The notes beneath the pieces are model-generated. The model was not told the origin of the DNA and ran no database searches. It saw only the letters and a list, made by a program, of their open reading frames with translations. The position numbers and the translations under genes were made by a program. From Maridesulfovibrio ferrireducens (GTDB lineage Bacteria; Desulfobacterota; Desulfovibrionia; Desulfovibrionales; Desulfovibrionaceae), in NCBI RefSeq assembly GCF_016342405.1, contig NZ_JAEINN010000001.1:337530-401529 (forward strand): 64,000 nt of DNA, read 5' to 3'. Of this stretch, positions 48,733 through 57,823 are shown piece by piece (position 1 is the first letter of the stretch; every line of letters starts with the position of its first letter).

Positions 48733-50535
48733 GTGTCAAAATTAGAAAAACTTACTTTCTCAATTGATGTTCTGGCCAGCAAGGCCATGGGGACAGTCGG
48801 GAAGGTTCAGCAATCTTTAGATACTCTAGCTAACAAAGCTTCTTCTGCTTTTAGAAACATTGGAATGGGCGGGGCTGGTGTTCTTGGTGCGGGGTTCGCT
48901 ATCAAGTCCATGATCCAGCCTGCTCTTGATTTCAATAATGCCATGCGGGACGTTAGCTCGCTTAGTGTTCAGGCTGATGCAATGGATGCTTTGGCGAATA
49001 AATCTCTGCTTTATTCAGTAAAATACGGTGAAGGAGCTGCTGAATTTGTATCCTCTTCCTATGACATTCAGTCTGCAATTGGTGGCTTGAGTGGAAACGA
49101 TTTAGCCAGTTTTACAAATGCCAGTAACGTTCTGGCAAAAGGAACCAAAGCGGACGCGGGAACAATCACAAATTATATGGGAACCATGTACGGCATTTTT
49201 AAAAAGGATGCTGAAGCCATGGGGAAAAGTAAGTGGGTTGAACAAATGTCCGGCAAAACGGCCACCGCTGTTGAAATGTTTAAAACCACTGGTACGCAAA
49301 TGAGCGAGGCTTTCAGCTCAGTGGGGGCGGCAGGTCAAGCGGCTGGAATATCTGCTTCTGAACAATTTGCAGTCCTTGGAACTCTTCAGGCTACCATGTC
49401 CGGATCTGAAGCCGGTACGAAATACAAAGCTTTTCTTGATGGTGTTGGAGCTGCTCAGAAAAAACTTGGGCTTAGTTTCACCGACTCTGAAGGAAAGATG
49501 CTGCCGATGCTTGATATCATGCAAAAGATGAAATCAAAGTTCGGTGACACTCTGGACGTTGCGGAATCTGATTCGTTGAAATCGGCCTTTGGATCTGCTG
49601 AAGCTGTCGCAATGATAAAGTTGTTGATAAATGACACAGATAATCTTTCAGCATCAATCGGCAAGCTGGAAAAAGTAAGTGGCATGGCAAAGGCTGAATC
49701 TATGGCCATGAAAAGGGTTGATCCCTATCAACGGATGATTCAGGGCGCGAACGCTGCACAGATAGTGATAGGCCGCTTGCTTACACCGGCCATTGATAAA
49801 CTTTTTAACTTTGTTGCTGATGTAACAAAAGGGATTGTTGACTGGGCGAACGCTTATCCTGAACTTGCTAAGTGGGTTGGATATGCCGGGGTTGGCCTCT
49901 TGGCTTTTACCGGAATACTTGGAGTTTTATCCATCGTTGCCGGTTTTGGGAAAATTACAATGCTGGCGTGGTCCGGTGCGGTTTCTATGTGGACCACTGT
50001 TACTAAGGGCGCAGCTCTGGCCACAACCATATGGAGTAAGGCCACTACTCTTTTAAATATGGCTTGGAAGGCTAGTCCTTTCGGCATGGTCTTAGCCGGA
50101 ATAACTCTGCTGATTGCCGCAATTCCCGTAATCACGAAACTTTGGGATTCTTTTAAAAACGCCTTCGGTGATACCTGGTGGGGCAAGGCTTTAATAGGCG
50201 CACTTGATCCAGTTATGGACTGGCTTAAAAGTCTTGGAAAAGCGGTGGGCTGGGTTCTGGAAAAGTTAGGTTTGTCTTTCGATGTTTCAGCAACTTCCAA
50301 GGTTGAAAAAGTGGTGCAGGCTTCTGAAACTGTTTCAGCCAGTAAAGTTGCACCTGTTCAGTCTTTGCAGCAAATGAAGCAATCTGCAGTTGCAAGCGGC
50401 GGCATTAAGCAAGATCTGGTTAATATTTCCAATAAGAGCAATTCCCAGACTCAGAATAACGGGCCGGTAACTCATAATCATTACGGGCCACATTCAAATA
50501 CAAATGAGCAGTTCGCTCTCGGGCTGGGTGGCTGA
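48733..50535 (+). CDS. Tail tape measure protein
   Basis: A 600-residue protein starting at GTG 48733. The N-terminal helical region is of the TP901/P2 T tape-measure type. A hydrophobic section with several possible membrane helices lies at about 365-475. The C-terminus is low-complexity and Q/N/S-rich, ending with Q-F-A-L-G-L-G-G. It sets the tail length and is rather short, implying a short contractile tail (family inference). Confidence 0.9.
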   Translation: MSKLEKLTFSIDVLASKAMGTVGKVQQSLDTLANKASSAFRNIGMGGAGVLGAGFAIKSMIQPALDFNNAMRDVSSLSVQADAMDALANKSLLYSVKYGEGAAEFVSSSYDIQSAIGGLSGNDLASFTNASNVLAKGTKADAGTITNYMGTMYGIFKKDAEAMGKSKWVEQMSGKTATAVEMFKTTGTQMSEAFSSVGAAGQAAGISASEQFAVLGTLQATMSGSEAGTKYKAFLDGVGAAQKKLGLSFTDSEGKMLPMLDIMQKMKSKFGDTLDVAESDSLKSAFGSAEAVAMIKLLINDTDNLSASIGKLEKVSGMAKAESMAMKRVDPYQRMIQGANAAQIVIGRLLTPAIDKLFNFVADVTKGIVDWANAYPELAKWVGYAGVGLLAFTGILGVLSIVAGFGKITMLAWSGAVSMWTTVTKGAALATTIWSKATTLLNMAWKASPFGMVLAGITLLIAAIPVITKLWDSFKNAFGDTWWGKALIGALDPVMDWLKSLGKAVGWVLEKLGLSFDVSATSKVEKVVQASETVSASKVAPVQSLQQMKQSAVASGGIKQDLVNISNKSNSQTQNNGPVTHNHYGPHSNTNEQFALGLGG

Positions 50536-50858
50536 TGTATTTTGATATTTTAATATCAGAAAATGATATCACGCTGGACGCTGGGGGAAACCCTGAAAAA
50601 GTCACAGATCTGGCCTGCATTGCGCAAGATCTGCTGCACATGATCCGTGACACCGGGTTGCTGGTGGAGCTTGTTGCAAACAGAGATAAGCGGGTAACAG
50701 CTGAAAACCTCATTAAAATTATTATTGAAGTGGAAGATGATGAACGCATTGTTCCCGGTACTTGCCAGATTGTTGAAGTTACTGGCCAGCCTGGAACATT
50801 TAATTTGACGGCCATAGCTTATGATTTTGGTGAGCTGGGCTTTTCTATCGAGGTTTAG
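50535..50858 (+). CDS. DUF2590-type baseplate protein
   Basis: A 107-residue protein matching the DUF2590 group (D-I-L-I-S-E-N-D-I-T-L-D-A-G-G-N-P), probably a gp25/W-like baseplate wedge part given the following baseplate J gene. It shares one base with the tape measure stop (TGATG). Confidence 0.75.
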   Translation: MYFDILISENDITLDAGGNPEKVTDLACIAQDLLHMIRDTGLLVELVANRDKRVTAENLIKIIIEVEDDERIVPGTCQIVEVTGQPGTFNLTAIAYDFGELGFSIEV

Positions 50859-50860
50859 CA

Positions 50861-52030
50861 ATGACAGTTGATTACAGGCAAATGCTGAAGGACGCAGGCG
50901 TTCCCACTACTGAACTGGAAATGGATAAAGTCTGGAAGGATCTGAACATTGAACAAGGTTCTGTCATTCAGAATGATTCAACATGGTCCCCGTTCTGGAA
51001 GCTTATTACTGCAATTGTGACAACACCATGCAAATGGCTGGTTGATCTCCTTGCTGATACTGCCCTGCCTAATACCTTTTTAAAAACGTCTTCAGGGATC
51101 TGGCTTGATATATTCGCCTGGGGCGTAGATCTGGAACGCAAGAACGCTACCTTTGCCCAGGGGTTTTTGATTTTTACAAGAGTAAACAGTGTCGGAGCCG
51201 TGACTATTCCGGCAGGGACAATCATAGAAACGCCTTCAATATCCGGCTATGTTTATCGGCTTATTACTTCTGAAGAAGTTGCTGCAGCTGATGGAGAATT
51301 AACTTTTCAGATTCCGGTGAAGGCTGAAAATAGCGGAGCTGCTTACAATCTTGGACCTGGCTATTATTCAATTTTGCCCCGCCCTATTCCCGGCATAGCT
51401 TCAGTTAAAAATGAAAGCGATTGGCTGGATATCCCCGGTGCAGACAAAGAACAGGATGAACCTTTCAAGCTACGGGCGCAGAATCAGTTTTCTGCTGTTG
51501 GCCAGTATCATCATGATGCAGCTTACACTGCCGATATTTCACTTTTTGCGGGTATCAGGCCCGATTATATTTATTTTGAGCATGACGCACCGCGCGGACC
51601 TGGAACCGCTAACGGTTTCATAATGATTGATTCCGGCGCACCTTCTCAAGATTTCGTTGACGCAATCAATAACTATGTTCGCGATACCGGCCATCATGGC
51701 CATGGTGATGACATGGTATGTTTTCCCATGCCGCTTATTGATGTGGCCATAGTTGCTACGGTTTACCCAGTGGCGCATTTATCTGAAGAAAAAACAGTGG
51801 CCCTGCTTCAAGGTCTTGGGGATATGATCCGCTCTGCTTTTCGTGAGAATAGCAACTATGAAGTTACGCAGACATTTCCCTTCAGCCGCTTTTCATTGTC
51901 CAGATTAAAAGAAGAGCTGCATCTTGCATTCAAAGATCTTCAGTCCGTTGAATTCAGCTTGAATCAAGACATAGTAACCGGGATGAATCTGCCTGAACTG
52001 TCAAGTTTAACCGTGGAGCTGGGTGAATGA
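50861..52030 (+). CDS. Baseplate J-like protein
   Basis: A 389-residue baseplate wedge protein. The central region with I-P-A-G-T-I-I-E-T-P, I-P-V-K-A-E-N-S-G-A-A-Y-N and E-Q-D-E-P-F-K-L-R is typical of the J family. It overlaps the gene I-like frame by 4 bp. Confidence 0.9.
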   Translation: MTVDYRQMLKDAGVPTTELEMDKVWKDLNIEQGSVIQNDSTWSPFWKLITAIVTTPCKWLVDLLADTALPNTFLKTSSGIWLDIFAWGVDLERKNATFAQGFLIFTRVNSVGAVTIPAGTIIETPSISGYVYRLITSEEVAAADGELTFQIPVKAENSGAAYNLGPGYYSILPRPIPGIASVKNESDWLDIPGADKEQDEPFKLRAQNQFSAVGQYHHDAAYTADISLFAGIRPDYIYFEHDAPRGPGTANGFIMIDSGAPSQDFVDAINNYVRDTGHHGHGDDMVCFPMPLIDVAIVATVYPVAHLSEEKTVALLQGLGDMIRSAFRENSNYEVTQTFPFSRFSLSRLKEELHLAFKDLQSVEFSLNQDIVTGMNLPELSSLTVELGE

Positions 52031-52623
52031 TACCAGTCCTGAAGCTTCCATTTTGGTTAGGTGGGCCTGAACTTGAAAAGCTTCGTTTAGCTGCTCTTAA
52101 GTATTGGGAGAAGGTTGCAAGCTGGGCAATGCTCCCCGCTAATCAGCAAGATCCTGAAACTTGCACAGAGCTGTTTTTAAATCTGATTGCATGGCAGCGC
52201 GATATCAGGCGCTTTGACACCGAACCTATCGAATTATTCAGGAAACGGGTTAAATTTGCTTATATCAATGCTGTTGATTCGGGCAGTGTTGCCGGATTTA
52301 AAAGCATTTTTCAGCGTCTAGGCGTTGGGTATGTGGAAATAGAAGAAAGGCTTCCAGGGCAGGATTGGGACATTGTTTCCATCCGGCTTTCTGATAGCCA
52401 GCTTTCACTTAATCAACGGTTACTTGAAACCTTGATTCAGCATTATGGCCGCACCTGTCGCCGTTATGATTGGCAGGTAATAACCCCGCTGGCCATATCT
52501 GTTCAGACTCAAGAATTCAATCACGACACTTTCACAATATACGCGGCTGTTCCTCCTTTATCCGTTAGTTTAAACGGGCAGATTTTCGATAACGATACCA
52601 TGACAGTAGAGGCTAAATTATGA
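52027..52623 (+). CDS. P2 I-like tail protein
   Basis: A 198-residue protein of the phage tail protein I group by position (after J, before fibre) and by features such as L-N-L-I-A-W-Q-R-D-I-R-R-F and R-K-R-V-K-F-A-Y-I-N-A. It links the baseplate to fibres. It overlaps the fibre start by 4 bp. Confidence 0.75.
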   Translation: MIPVLKLPFWLGGPELEKLRLAALKYWEKVASWAMLPANQQDPETCTELFLNLIAWQRDIRRFDTEPIELFRKRVKFAYINAVDSGSVAGFKSIFQRLGVGYVEIEERLPGQDWDIVSIRLSDSQLSLNQRLLETLIQHYGRTCRRYDWQVITPLAISVQTQEFNHDTFTIYAAVPPLSVSLNGQIFDNDTMTVEAKL

Positions 52624-55409
52624 GCGCAATTATTACGACAAAAGGCGAAAACCTGATAGCTCAATGCCAGGGCGAAGGGCGAGTATTGAATATTGATAAA
52701 ATGATCTTTGCAAATGTTGAAGGTGTGGATCCTGAAGCTGCTATTGATCGTGCTACTGGCAAGCCTGAAGCTGGCCAGATTATGCAGGAATTTATCATTC
52801 CAGATGAATACAAGGGGTTCGTGAATCCTAATCAGGTGGTTTACTCCATTGTTCTGGATTCCAATGCTGGAAACTATGATTTCAACTGGATCGGGCTTTA
52901 TTCATCCGCTGATGATGTGGTTGTGGCCATAACTACACTGCCGAAAATTTCAAAATGGAAAACTGAAGGTCAAATTCAGGGTAACCACTTAACCAGAAAT
53001 TTCATGCTTGAATTTACCGGAGCGGCAGAAAGCACCGGAATGAATGTGGCAGCTGATACATGGCAGCTTGATTTTTCAGTTCGTCTGAATGGAATTGATG
53101 ACAGGCAACGAAAATCAAATAGAGACACTTACGGCCGCGCAAGGTTCTGGAAAGACGGATTCAAGCTGGTTAATGCTGAAGGTGCTTTCACTTTGTCCGC
53201 TGGCGTTGGATATGTGGAAGGTATCCGCATTGACTTGGAAAACGTGCTTCCGGTTTCCGGTGAAAATCTTCCCAAATCCGTTTGGCTGGATGTTTCATAC
53301 ACATTGCAGGGTTCTGATGTCGTAGCAAAGGCAGTTCCAGTTTACGGTGATGATTTTGAAGATTCTATTCTGGATGGAATAAATCATTACTTTGTAAAAA
53401 TCGCTGAAATAGACGGGTCCGGAACTGTTACAGACTGCCGAACAGTAGATAATATTGAAACGGATCTTGTTGAATATTTGAAAAATCTAATCAGTGGGCA
53501 TGGCGCGGATCCGAATGCACATATGGAACTGCTTGCAAGACTGGCAACTGGCATTGTTGTCATTATGAACCCGCTTCAGGCTGCTGTTGATATCGGTGAA
53601 ACTCCTGTTTTTAGCAGCAATGAGTTTGTACCTATCTTCATAAACACGGTTCAGAATGCAGCACAGTGGCAAGTTGATTATGCTTCTGGTGATTTCTCCA
53701 ATCCTGTTTTTGACTCTGGTCCTTCAGCTGTAGCCTTGACCAGCTTTGAAATGCCAGCCGGATATCTGCAGGTAAGTAATATTTATAAAGTGCGTTGCCG
53801 CCGCCGTTTGAATACGGGCCAGTGGTCCCCATGGTCTGAAATTGTGATTTTTACGACTCGCTCAGTTTTTAATTATGTTGCCAGGCCTGTGAACTTGGAA
53901 CCGGTAAATAATGCAATAGGTATCCAGGAACGGCCAGTTCTGAAATCCGGTCCTTTTTCCGTTGCCGGTGATGCTGAAGACACACACGCGGCAACACAGT
54001 TCCGGATCCGGATTGGTGATACCGTGCTGCATGTTTCACCTGAAATTTTAGCCGGCTTTGAATATATCCTTCCTGCTGGCCTTCTGCTTGTTTCCTCGGA
54101 TTATATTTTAGAATGCCGTCACCGGGGTGCAAATCTGGACTGGTCTGAATGGTCGCTTGCAACGACTTTTAGAACAGTTGCTGCGTTTATGGTTGGTGAT
54201 GAAGCGGTTTATCCTTCAGCTTGGGATATAGTGAGCAAGGCCAGTTCCGTAGGGATGGCGCTTGAAGATGGTGCAGAGCTTTGTAGTAATGGGATTGATC
54301 AAGATGAAGGGGATGGCGATTGGGGGGAAATTTCGGTTCGGGCGAAGGTTCGCGATAAAGGACTTAACATTTTAGATTCTACATCTAAAGATCAATTGGA
54401 TACGACAAGTCGGATCAATCAAGAAGATTTGGTTGCAACGGGGTTAGGTCTCGCAACCGTTGGCGTTGTAACTACGTCCGTAGCTGCAAGGCTTGATGAT
54501 CCTGATCCTTTTAACGATTCTAGTGGTCTCGCCCTTTATCAATTTAATGGTAACGGTACAAATTTAGGGACTCACGGAGGAACATGGGAAGGCGTAATGT
54601 CATATGTTGGTGGGAATTTTGGTACAGCTCTCTGTACTCCCGGCAACTATGCTTCACAAGCTAACGGGTTTTCAATCACAGCTGATCATTCGTTTTCTTA
54701 TTGGTCAACAAGCGGAACTGGATTTGGAATTATTGAAGGTTATCTTCATAGCCACATTGGATTAGCTAGTAATTATATATTCGGCTGGTTCGACTCACCG
54801 CAACATCAAGGTACAGCCGGGGGGTTATTACCAGCTGATATTCAAAACCAATTAGCTGCTATTTTTTCTGGAGGATGGCATCATATTTGTCTTGTTCCAA
54901 TTCTTGATGGAGTTCAATTGTGGATAGATAATAATTTAATTTACACTCGTGGGACTAGTGCTCAACCAGAATTAATTGTTTCTGCGTTACAGTCTCAATA
55001 TGGATCTTCGGCAAATCAATATTATGATCAAGTTCGGGTGTTTAAACGTAGTCTGTCAGATGTAGAAATACAGCGACTTTTTGCAGAAGAATGCACTGTG
55101 TATCACGGTGATATTTCGGCTGCGAACTTTCCCACAGCACCAAATCGCGCCCATAAATTACCAGCACTCACCGCCGCAACAGGCGCGGCCGGAACCGCTT
55201 TCACTGCCGACAATTTCACAGAAATTACGATTGAAAAAATAACTCTCGGAACCGACACAGATCCGGACAATCCAAACTTCTTACTACTTGAATCAATAAA
55301 ATTAAGTGGCGTTCCATTCCGGTGCGTTGCCATGGGCGTTAAAAACTTACCTGCTGGCAGTGAATGCCGTGTAGCTGAAACAAGAATTGATACTTACAAA
55401 CTGGGATAA
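52620..55409 (+). CDS. Tail fibre with LamG-like tip domain
   Basis: A 929-residue receptor-binding protein. Residues 1-165 are the conserved fibre N-terminus (T-T-K-G-E-N-L-I-A, I-G-L-Y, N-H-L-T-R-N-F-M). The middle has two related beta-sandwich units with R-C-R-R-R-L-N-T-G-Q-W-S-P-W-S-E and E-C-R-H-R-G-A-N-L-D-W-S-E-W-S. From about 635 to 820 a LamG/concanavalin-like domain contains G-W-H-H-I-C-L-V, D-G-V-Q-L-W-I-D-N and V-F-K-R-S-L-S-D-V-E-I-Q. The DNA for this tip is AT-richer than its flanks, suggesting exchange. No separate assembly chaperone is recognised. Confidence 0.8.
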   Translation: MSAIITTKGENLIAQCQGEGRVLNIDKMIFANVEGVDPEAAIDRATGKPEAGQIMQEFIIPDEYKGFVNPNQVVYSIVLDSNAGNYDFNWIGLYSSADDVVVAITTLPKISKWKTEGQIQGNHLTRNFMLEFTGAAESTGMNVAADTWQLDFSVRLNGIDDRQRKSNRDTYGRARFWKDGFKLVNAEGAFTLSAGVGYVEGIRIDLENVLPVSGENLPKSVWLDVSYTLQGSDVVAKAVPVYGDDFEDSILDGINHYFVKIAEIDGSGTVTDCRTVDNIETDLVEYLKNLISGHGADPNAHMELLARLATGIVVIMNPLQAAVDIGETPVFSSNEFVPIFINTVQNAAQWQVDYASGDFSNPVFDSGPSAVALTSFEMPAGYLQVSNIYKVRCRRRLNTGQWSPWSEIVIFTTRSVFNYVARPVNLEPVNNAIGIQERPVLKSGPFSVAGDAEDTHAATQFRIRIGDTVLHVSPEILAGFEYILPAGLLLVSSDYILECRHRGANLDWSEWSLATTFRTVAAFMVGDEAVYPSAWDIVSKASSVGMALEDGAELCSNGIDQDEGDGDWGEISVRAKVRDKGLNILDSTSKDQLDTTSRINQEDLVATGLGLATVGVVTTSVAARLDDPDPFNDSSGLALYQFNGNGTNLGTHGGTWEGVMSYVGGNFGTALCTPGNYASQANGFSITADHSFSYWSTSGTGFGIIEGYLHSHIGLASNYIFGWFDSPQHQGTAGGLLPADIQNQLAAIFSGGWHHICLVPILDGVQLWIDNNLIYTRGTSAQPELIVSALQSQYGSSANQYYDQVRVFKRSLSDVEIQRLFAEECTVYHGDISAANFPTAPNRAHKLPALTAATGAAGTAFTADNFTEITIEKITLGTDTDPDNPNFLLLESIKLSGVPFRCVAMGVKNLPAGSECRVAETRIDTYKLG

Positions 55410-55414
55410 AAAAG

Positions 55415-55708
55415 ATGATAAAAGTAGAAACTCTATCACTTGAAGACAAAAAAAAGCTTGCTGCAGACCTACTCCCTTTCTTTGTTCAGCAGTTGCACGC
55501 CAATCCTGAAATGATCCTTCCAGGAACTGAAAAATCCGTGAAAGTGCAAGTGCGGATCGTGGACAGTGGCAAGATATCAACTGGAACCCATGACGAGCTG
55601 GCGGCAGCTGAAGCCGCGCTTGATGATGCAACAACAATTGCAGGGTTAAAAGCAGCAGTTAAAACCGTAATCGGGATTTTCCGAGTTATTTTGATGGGCA
55701 GGAAATAG
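55415..55708 (+). CDS. Hypothetical fibre-adjacent protein
   Basis: A 97-residue helical protein 5 bp after the fibre. The C-terminal part is A-rich helix with a basic end (R-V-I-L-M-G-R-K). It might assist fibre assembly, by position only. It shares one base with the next gene start. Not recognised. Confidence 0.6.
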   Translation: MIKVETLSLEDKKKLAADLLPFFVQQLHANPEMILPGTEKSVKVQVRIVDSGKISTGTHDELAAAEAALDDATTIAGLKAAVKTVIGIFRVILMGRK

Positions 55709-56610
55709 TGTGGAAATCCGTAAATTTTAAAGTTCCTGCTGCAGCTGCAGCAATCAACCAGGGCGCGGATCCTGTTCTTGCTGCCGTGGCTGGTGAAATG
55801 TCTGCAGCTGGAAGCCGCTTATCAGGTGTGGCCGGATTTATTCCGGTCACACCTTCAATTATATCCGGCAGCGCCGGCAATGCGCAGGGTTTAATCAGTC
55901 AGCTGAATGAACTGCTGAACGTATCAAGCAAATTTTTATGCGCACACCCCTATGTTCATCCTTTGGGAGATAAGCGCGGCGATTATACCTATCTTTCACC
56001 TTCCGGCTGTCTGGATGGAATGCTGGCCAAGCTTGCAGATCCTTCAGATGATTTGCCGGAAACCGTTTCCGGATCCGTCTTCCTGAAATTTACCGCTTAC
56101 GATCACGCAGATCTGGCCGCAAAGCTTGCCGCTTTCAATGCGGTTCTTCCCGTTACCCCTTTGCAGATGGTTCAGCGCAGGGCCGAAGATTTAAACGTGC
56201 TTGAAACTGAAAAGTATATTCTGGGTGATGGTTTTATTTCTCCAAAGTTTCAGGATCTGGATGCAAGGCAGCAGGTAACGAATAATAAAATGGATTCAAA
56301 ACTGGCCAGAATGGTGGCGGTTTCTCATGGGTATGACTGCCAAAATAAACGGCCGGAAACGTTGCTAAGTGAACTGATTACTAAAAAACAAAAAGCCACT
56401 GAAGAAGCCGGTGCAGCTTGGGAAAGGTTTTGTTCTCTTTTTTCAGGTGGATCTGGGCAGGCGGCATATTTAAACGGCAGCGTTCGCGATATCCGGCTTG
56501 AGCTCGCAAACATGGGAACAAGTGACGGAACGCATGTATTAAGCGTGATTTGCTGCTGGATTGGTGAAGCTGAAGCCATGACTGTTTTTCGTGAGGTTTT
56601 AGGCATATGA
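55708..56610 (+). CDS. Phage tail-region hypothetical protein
   Basis: A 300-residue protein starting at GTG 55708, Ala-rich and helical, with repeated A-A and S-G-S motifs, and ending L-S-V-I-C-C-W-I-G-E-A-E-A-M. It is in the baseplate operon between fibre and hub, overlapping the next gene by 4 bp, so probably structural. Family not recognised. The layout recalls tail-end proteins of Mu-like and K139-like phages. Confidence 0.6.
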   Translation: MWKSVNFKVPAAAAAINQGADPVLAAVAGEMSAAGSRLSGVAGFIPVTPSIISGSAGNAQGLISQLNELLNVSSKFLCAHPYVHPLGDKRGDYTYLSPSGCLDGMLAKLADPSDDLPETVSGSVFLKFTAYDHADLAAKLAAFNAVLPVTPLQMVQRRAEDLNVLETEKYILGDGFISPKFQDLDARQQVTNNKMDSKLARMVAVSHGYDCQNKRPETLLSELITKKQKATEEAGAAWERFCSLFSGGSGQAAYLNGSVRDIRLELANMGTSDGTHVLSVICCWIGEAEAMTVFREVLGI

Positions 56611-57140
56611 ATACATTTTTAAGACTCGGTGATTACAATGTTCCAGGTTACGGCCTGAAGGTTTCCGGAGGCATGGAGATTTACGATGAAGAACTGTCCG
56701 GAGAAACAAGCGGAACAGATGTTGTTAATAAGGGCATTAAAGCAAAAAATCTTAACGTTTCCCTTAATATAAAATTTAAAGATCAAGATAAATTGCGGGA
56801 GTTGATCCAGGTTCTTGAAACCAAGGATGAAAACGGAGAAATGAAGATTTATACCATTGCCAACCGTACCGCGAACATGGGCGGTATCAGGCAAGTGCGG
56901 TGTACTTCTTCCGTAGGATGGGATGAACAGGAAACAGTCAGGGCGTGGTCTGTGTCTTTTAGCTTGCGGGAACATTTGTCCGTACCTGAACGAGTTGAAC
57001 AGCGCGAAAAAGGAGTTGCAGCCGTTATTAAAAGTGAGGACGGCATAAATTCAACTTCTGATTCTTCAGTGCAACCGGCTACAGATTTAAAATCATCCTG
57101 GGATAAAGTTATCAAAAAAGTGGATGAGGTTGTTTCGTGA
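56607..57140 (+). CDS. Baseplate complex-like protein
   Basis: A 177-residue beta-rich protein beginning M-N-T-F-L-R-L-G-D-Y-N-V-P-G-Y. The central S-L-N-I-K-F-K-D-Q-D-K-L and R-Q-V-R-C-T-S-S-V-G-W fit LysM-like or DNA-circularisation-type baseplate proteins that precede the hub. It overlaps the hub-like gene by 4 bp. Confidence 0.65.
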   Translation: MNTFLRLGDYNVPGYGLKVSGGMEIYDEELSGETSGTDVVNKGIKAKNLNVSLNIKFKDQDKLRELIQVLETKDENGEMKIYTIANRTANMGGIRQVRCTSSVGWDEQETVRAWSVSFSLREHLSVPERVEQREKGVAAVIKSEDGINSTSDSSVQPATDLKSSWDKVIKKVDEVVS

Positions 57141-57823
57141 AGATTCGCAAAACCTTAACCGTTGCCGGGAAAGCATTTGATATTATCAGTGATGATATCC
57201 GGCTGGAATTGTGCGGTACTGGGCGCGCAGTCTTTCAGATTAAAGCAAAGGAATCCGTTACTGGCTTAGTTCAATTTTTTGTTGGTTATTCTACCCAGGA
57301 CAAAGACCGGCTTTATTTTACGGGCTATATTGATAGCTGCCATATGGTAGATAACGGGCAACAGCGCATTTTTTGCCGTGAATTGTCCGGTGTACTTGAT
57401 CTGCATTGTCCTATCTCCATGCGCCATCCTACTTTGGTAGATGTTTTAAATCATTATACTGAAAAGACCGGAATAATCTTTATTGTTCCGGATAAGCCTT
57501 ATTCAAGTACCCGCGTACCATTTTTTCAAACTCTGGGAGATGGATACCACGGGGTTGATTCATTCGGATCCGTTTTTTCAATTCCTGATTATGTATGGCA
57601 ACCGCAACCTGATGGGCGCGTTTTTGTTGGATCATGGACAGATACTAAAAACGTAAATGAACCTTTGGAGCTGGCTGAAAAATGGTTCAAGCGCGTCTTT
57701 ACCGATGGGTCAAAGTGCTGTCCAATTATTCCGGCCATGCGGCCGGGGATTAAGCTGAATGGCAAGCGAGTTAAGCAGGTACAGTTAAAAGGTCATGAAA
57801 TGGTGATTACATGCGTGAAATAA
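57137..57823 (+). CDS. Baseplate hub protein (D / gp27-like)
   Basis: A 228-residue protein. L-V-Q-F-F-V-G-Y-S, F-T-G-Y-I-D-S-C and R-H-P-T-L-V-D-V-L-N-H-Y match the hub domain of phage late-control D/gp27-type proteins. Shorter than P2 D, as in K139-like phages. It starts at GTG 57137 and overlaps the spike gene by 13 bp. Confidence 0.75.
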   Translation: MKIRKTLTVAGKAFDIISDDIRLELCGTGRAVFQIKAKESVTGLVQFFVGYSTQDKDRLYFTGYIDSCHMVDNGQQRIFCRELSGVLDLHCPISMRHPTLVDVLNHYTEKTGIIFIVPDKPYSSTRVPFFQTLGDGYHGVDSFGSVFSIPDYVWQPQPDGRVFVGSWTDTKNVNEPLELAEKWFKRVFTDGSKCCPIIPAMRPGIKLNGKRVKQVQLKGHEMVITCVK

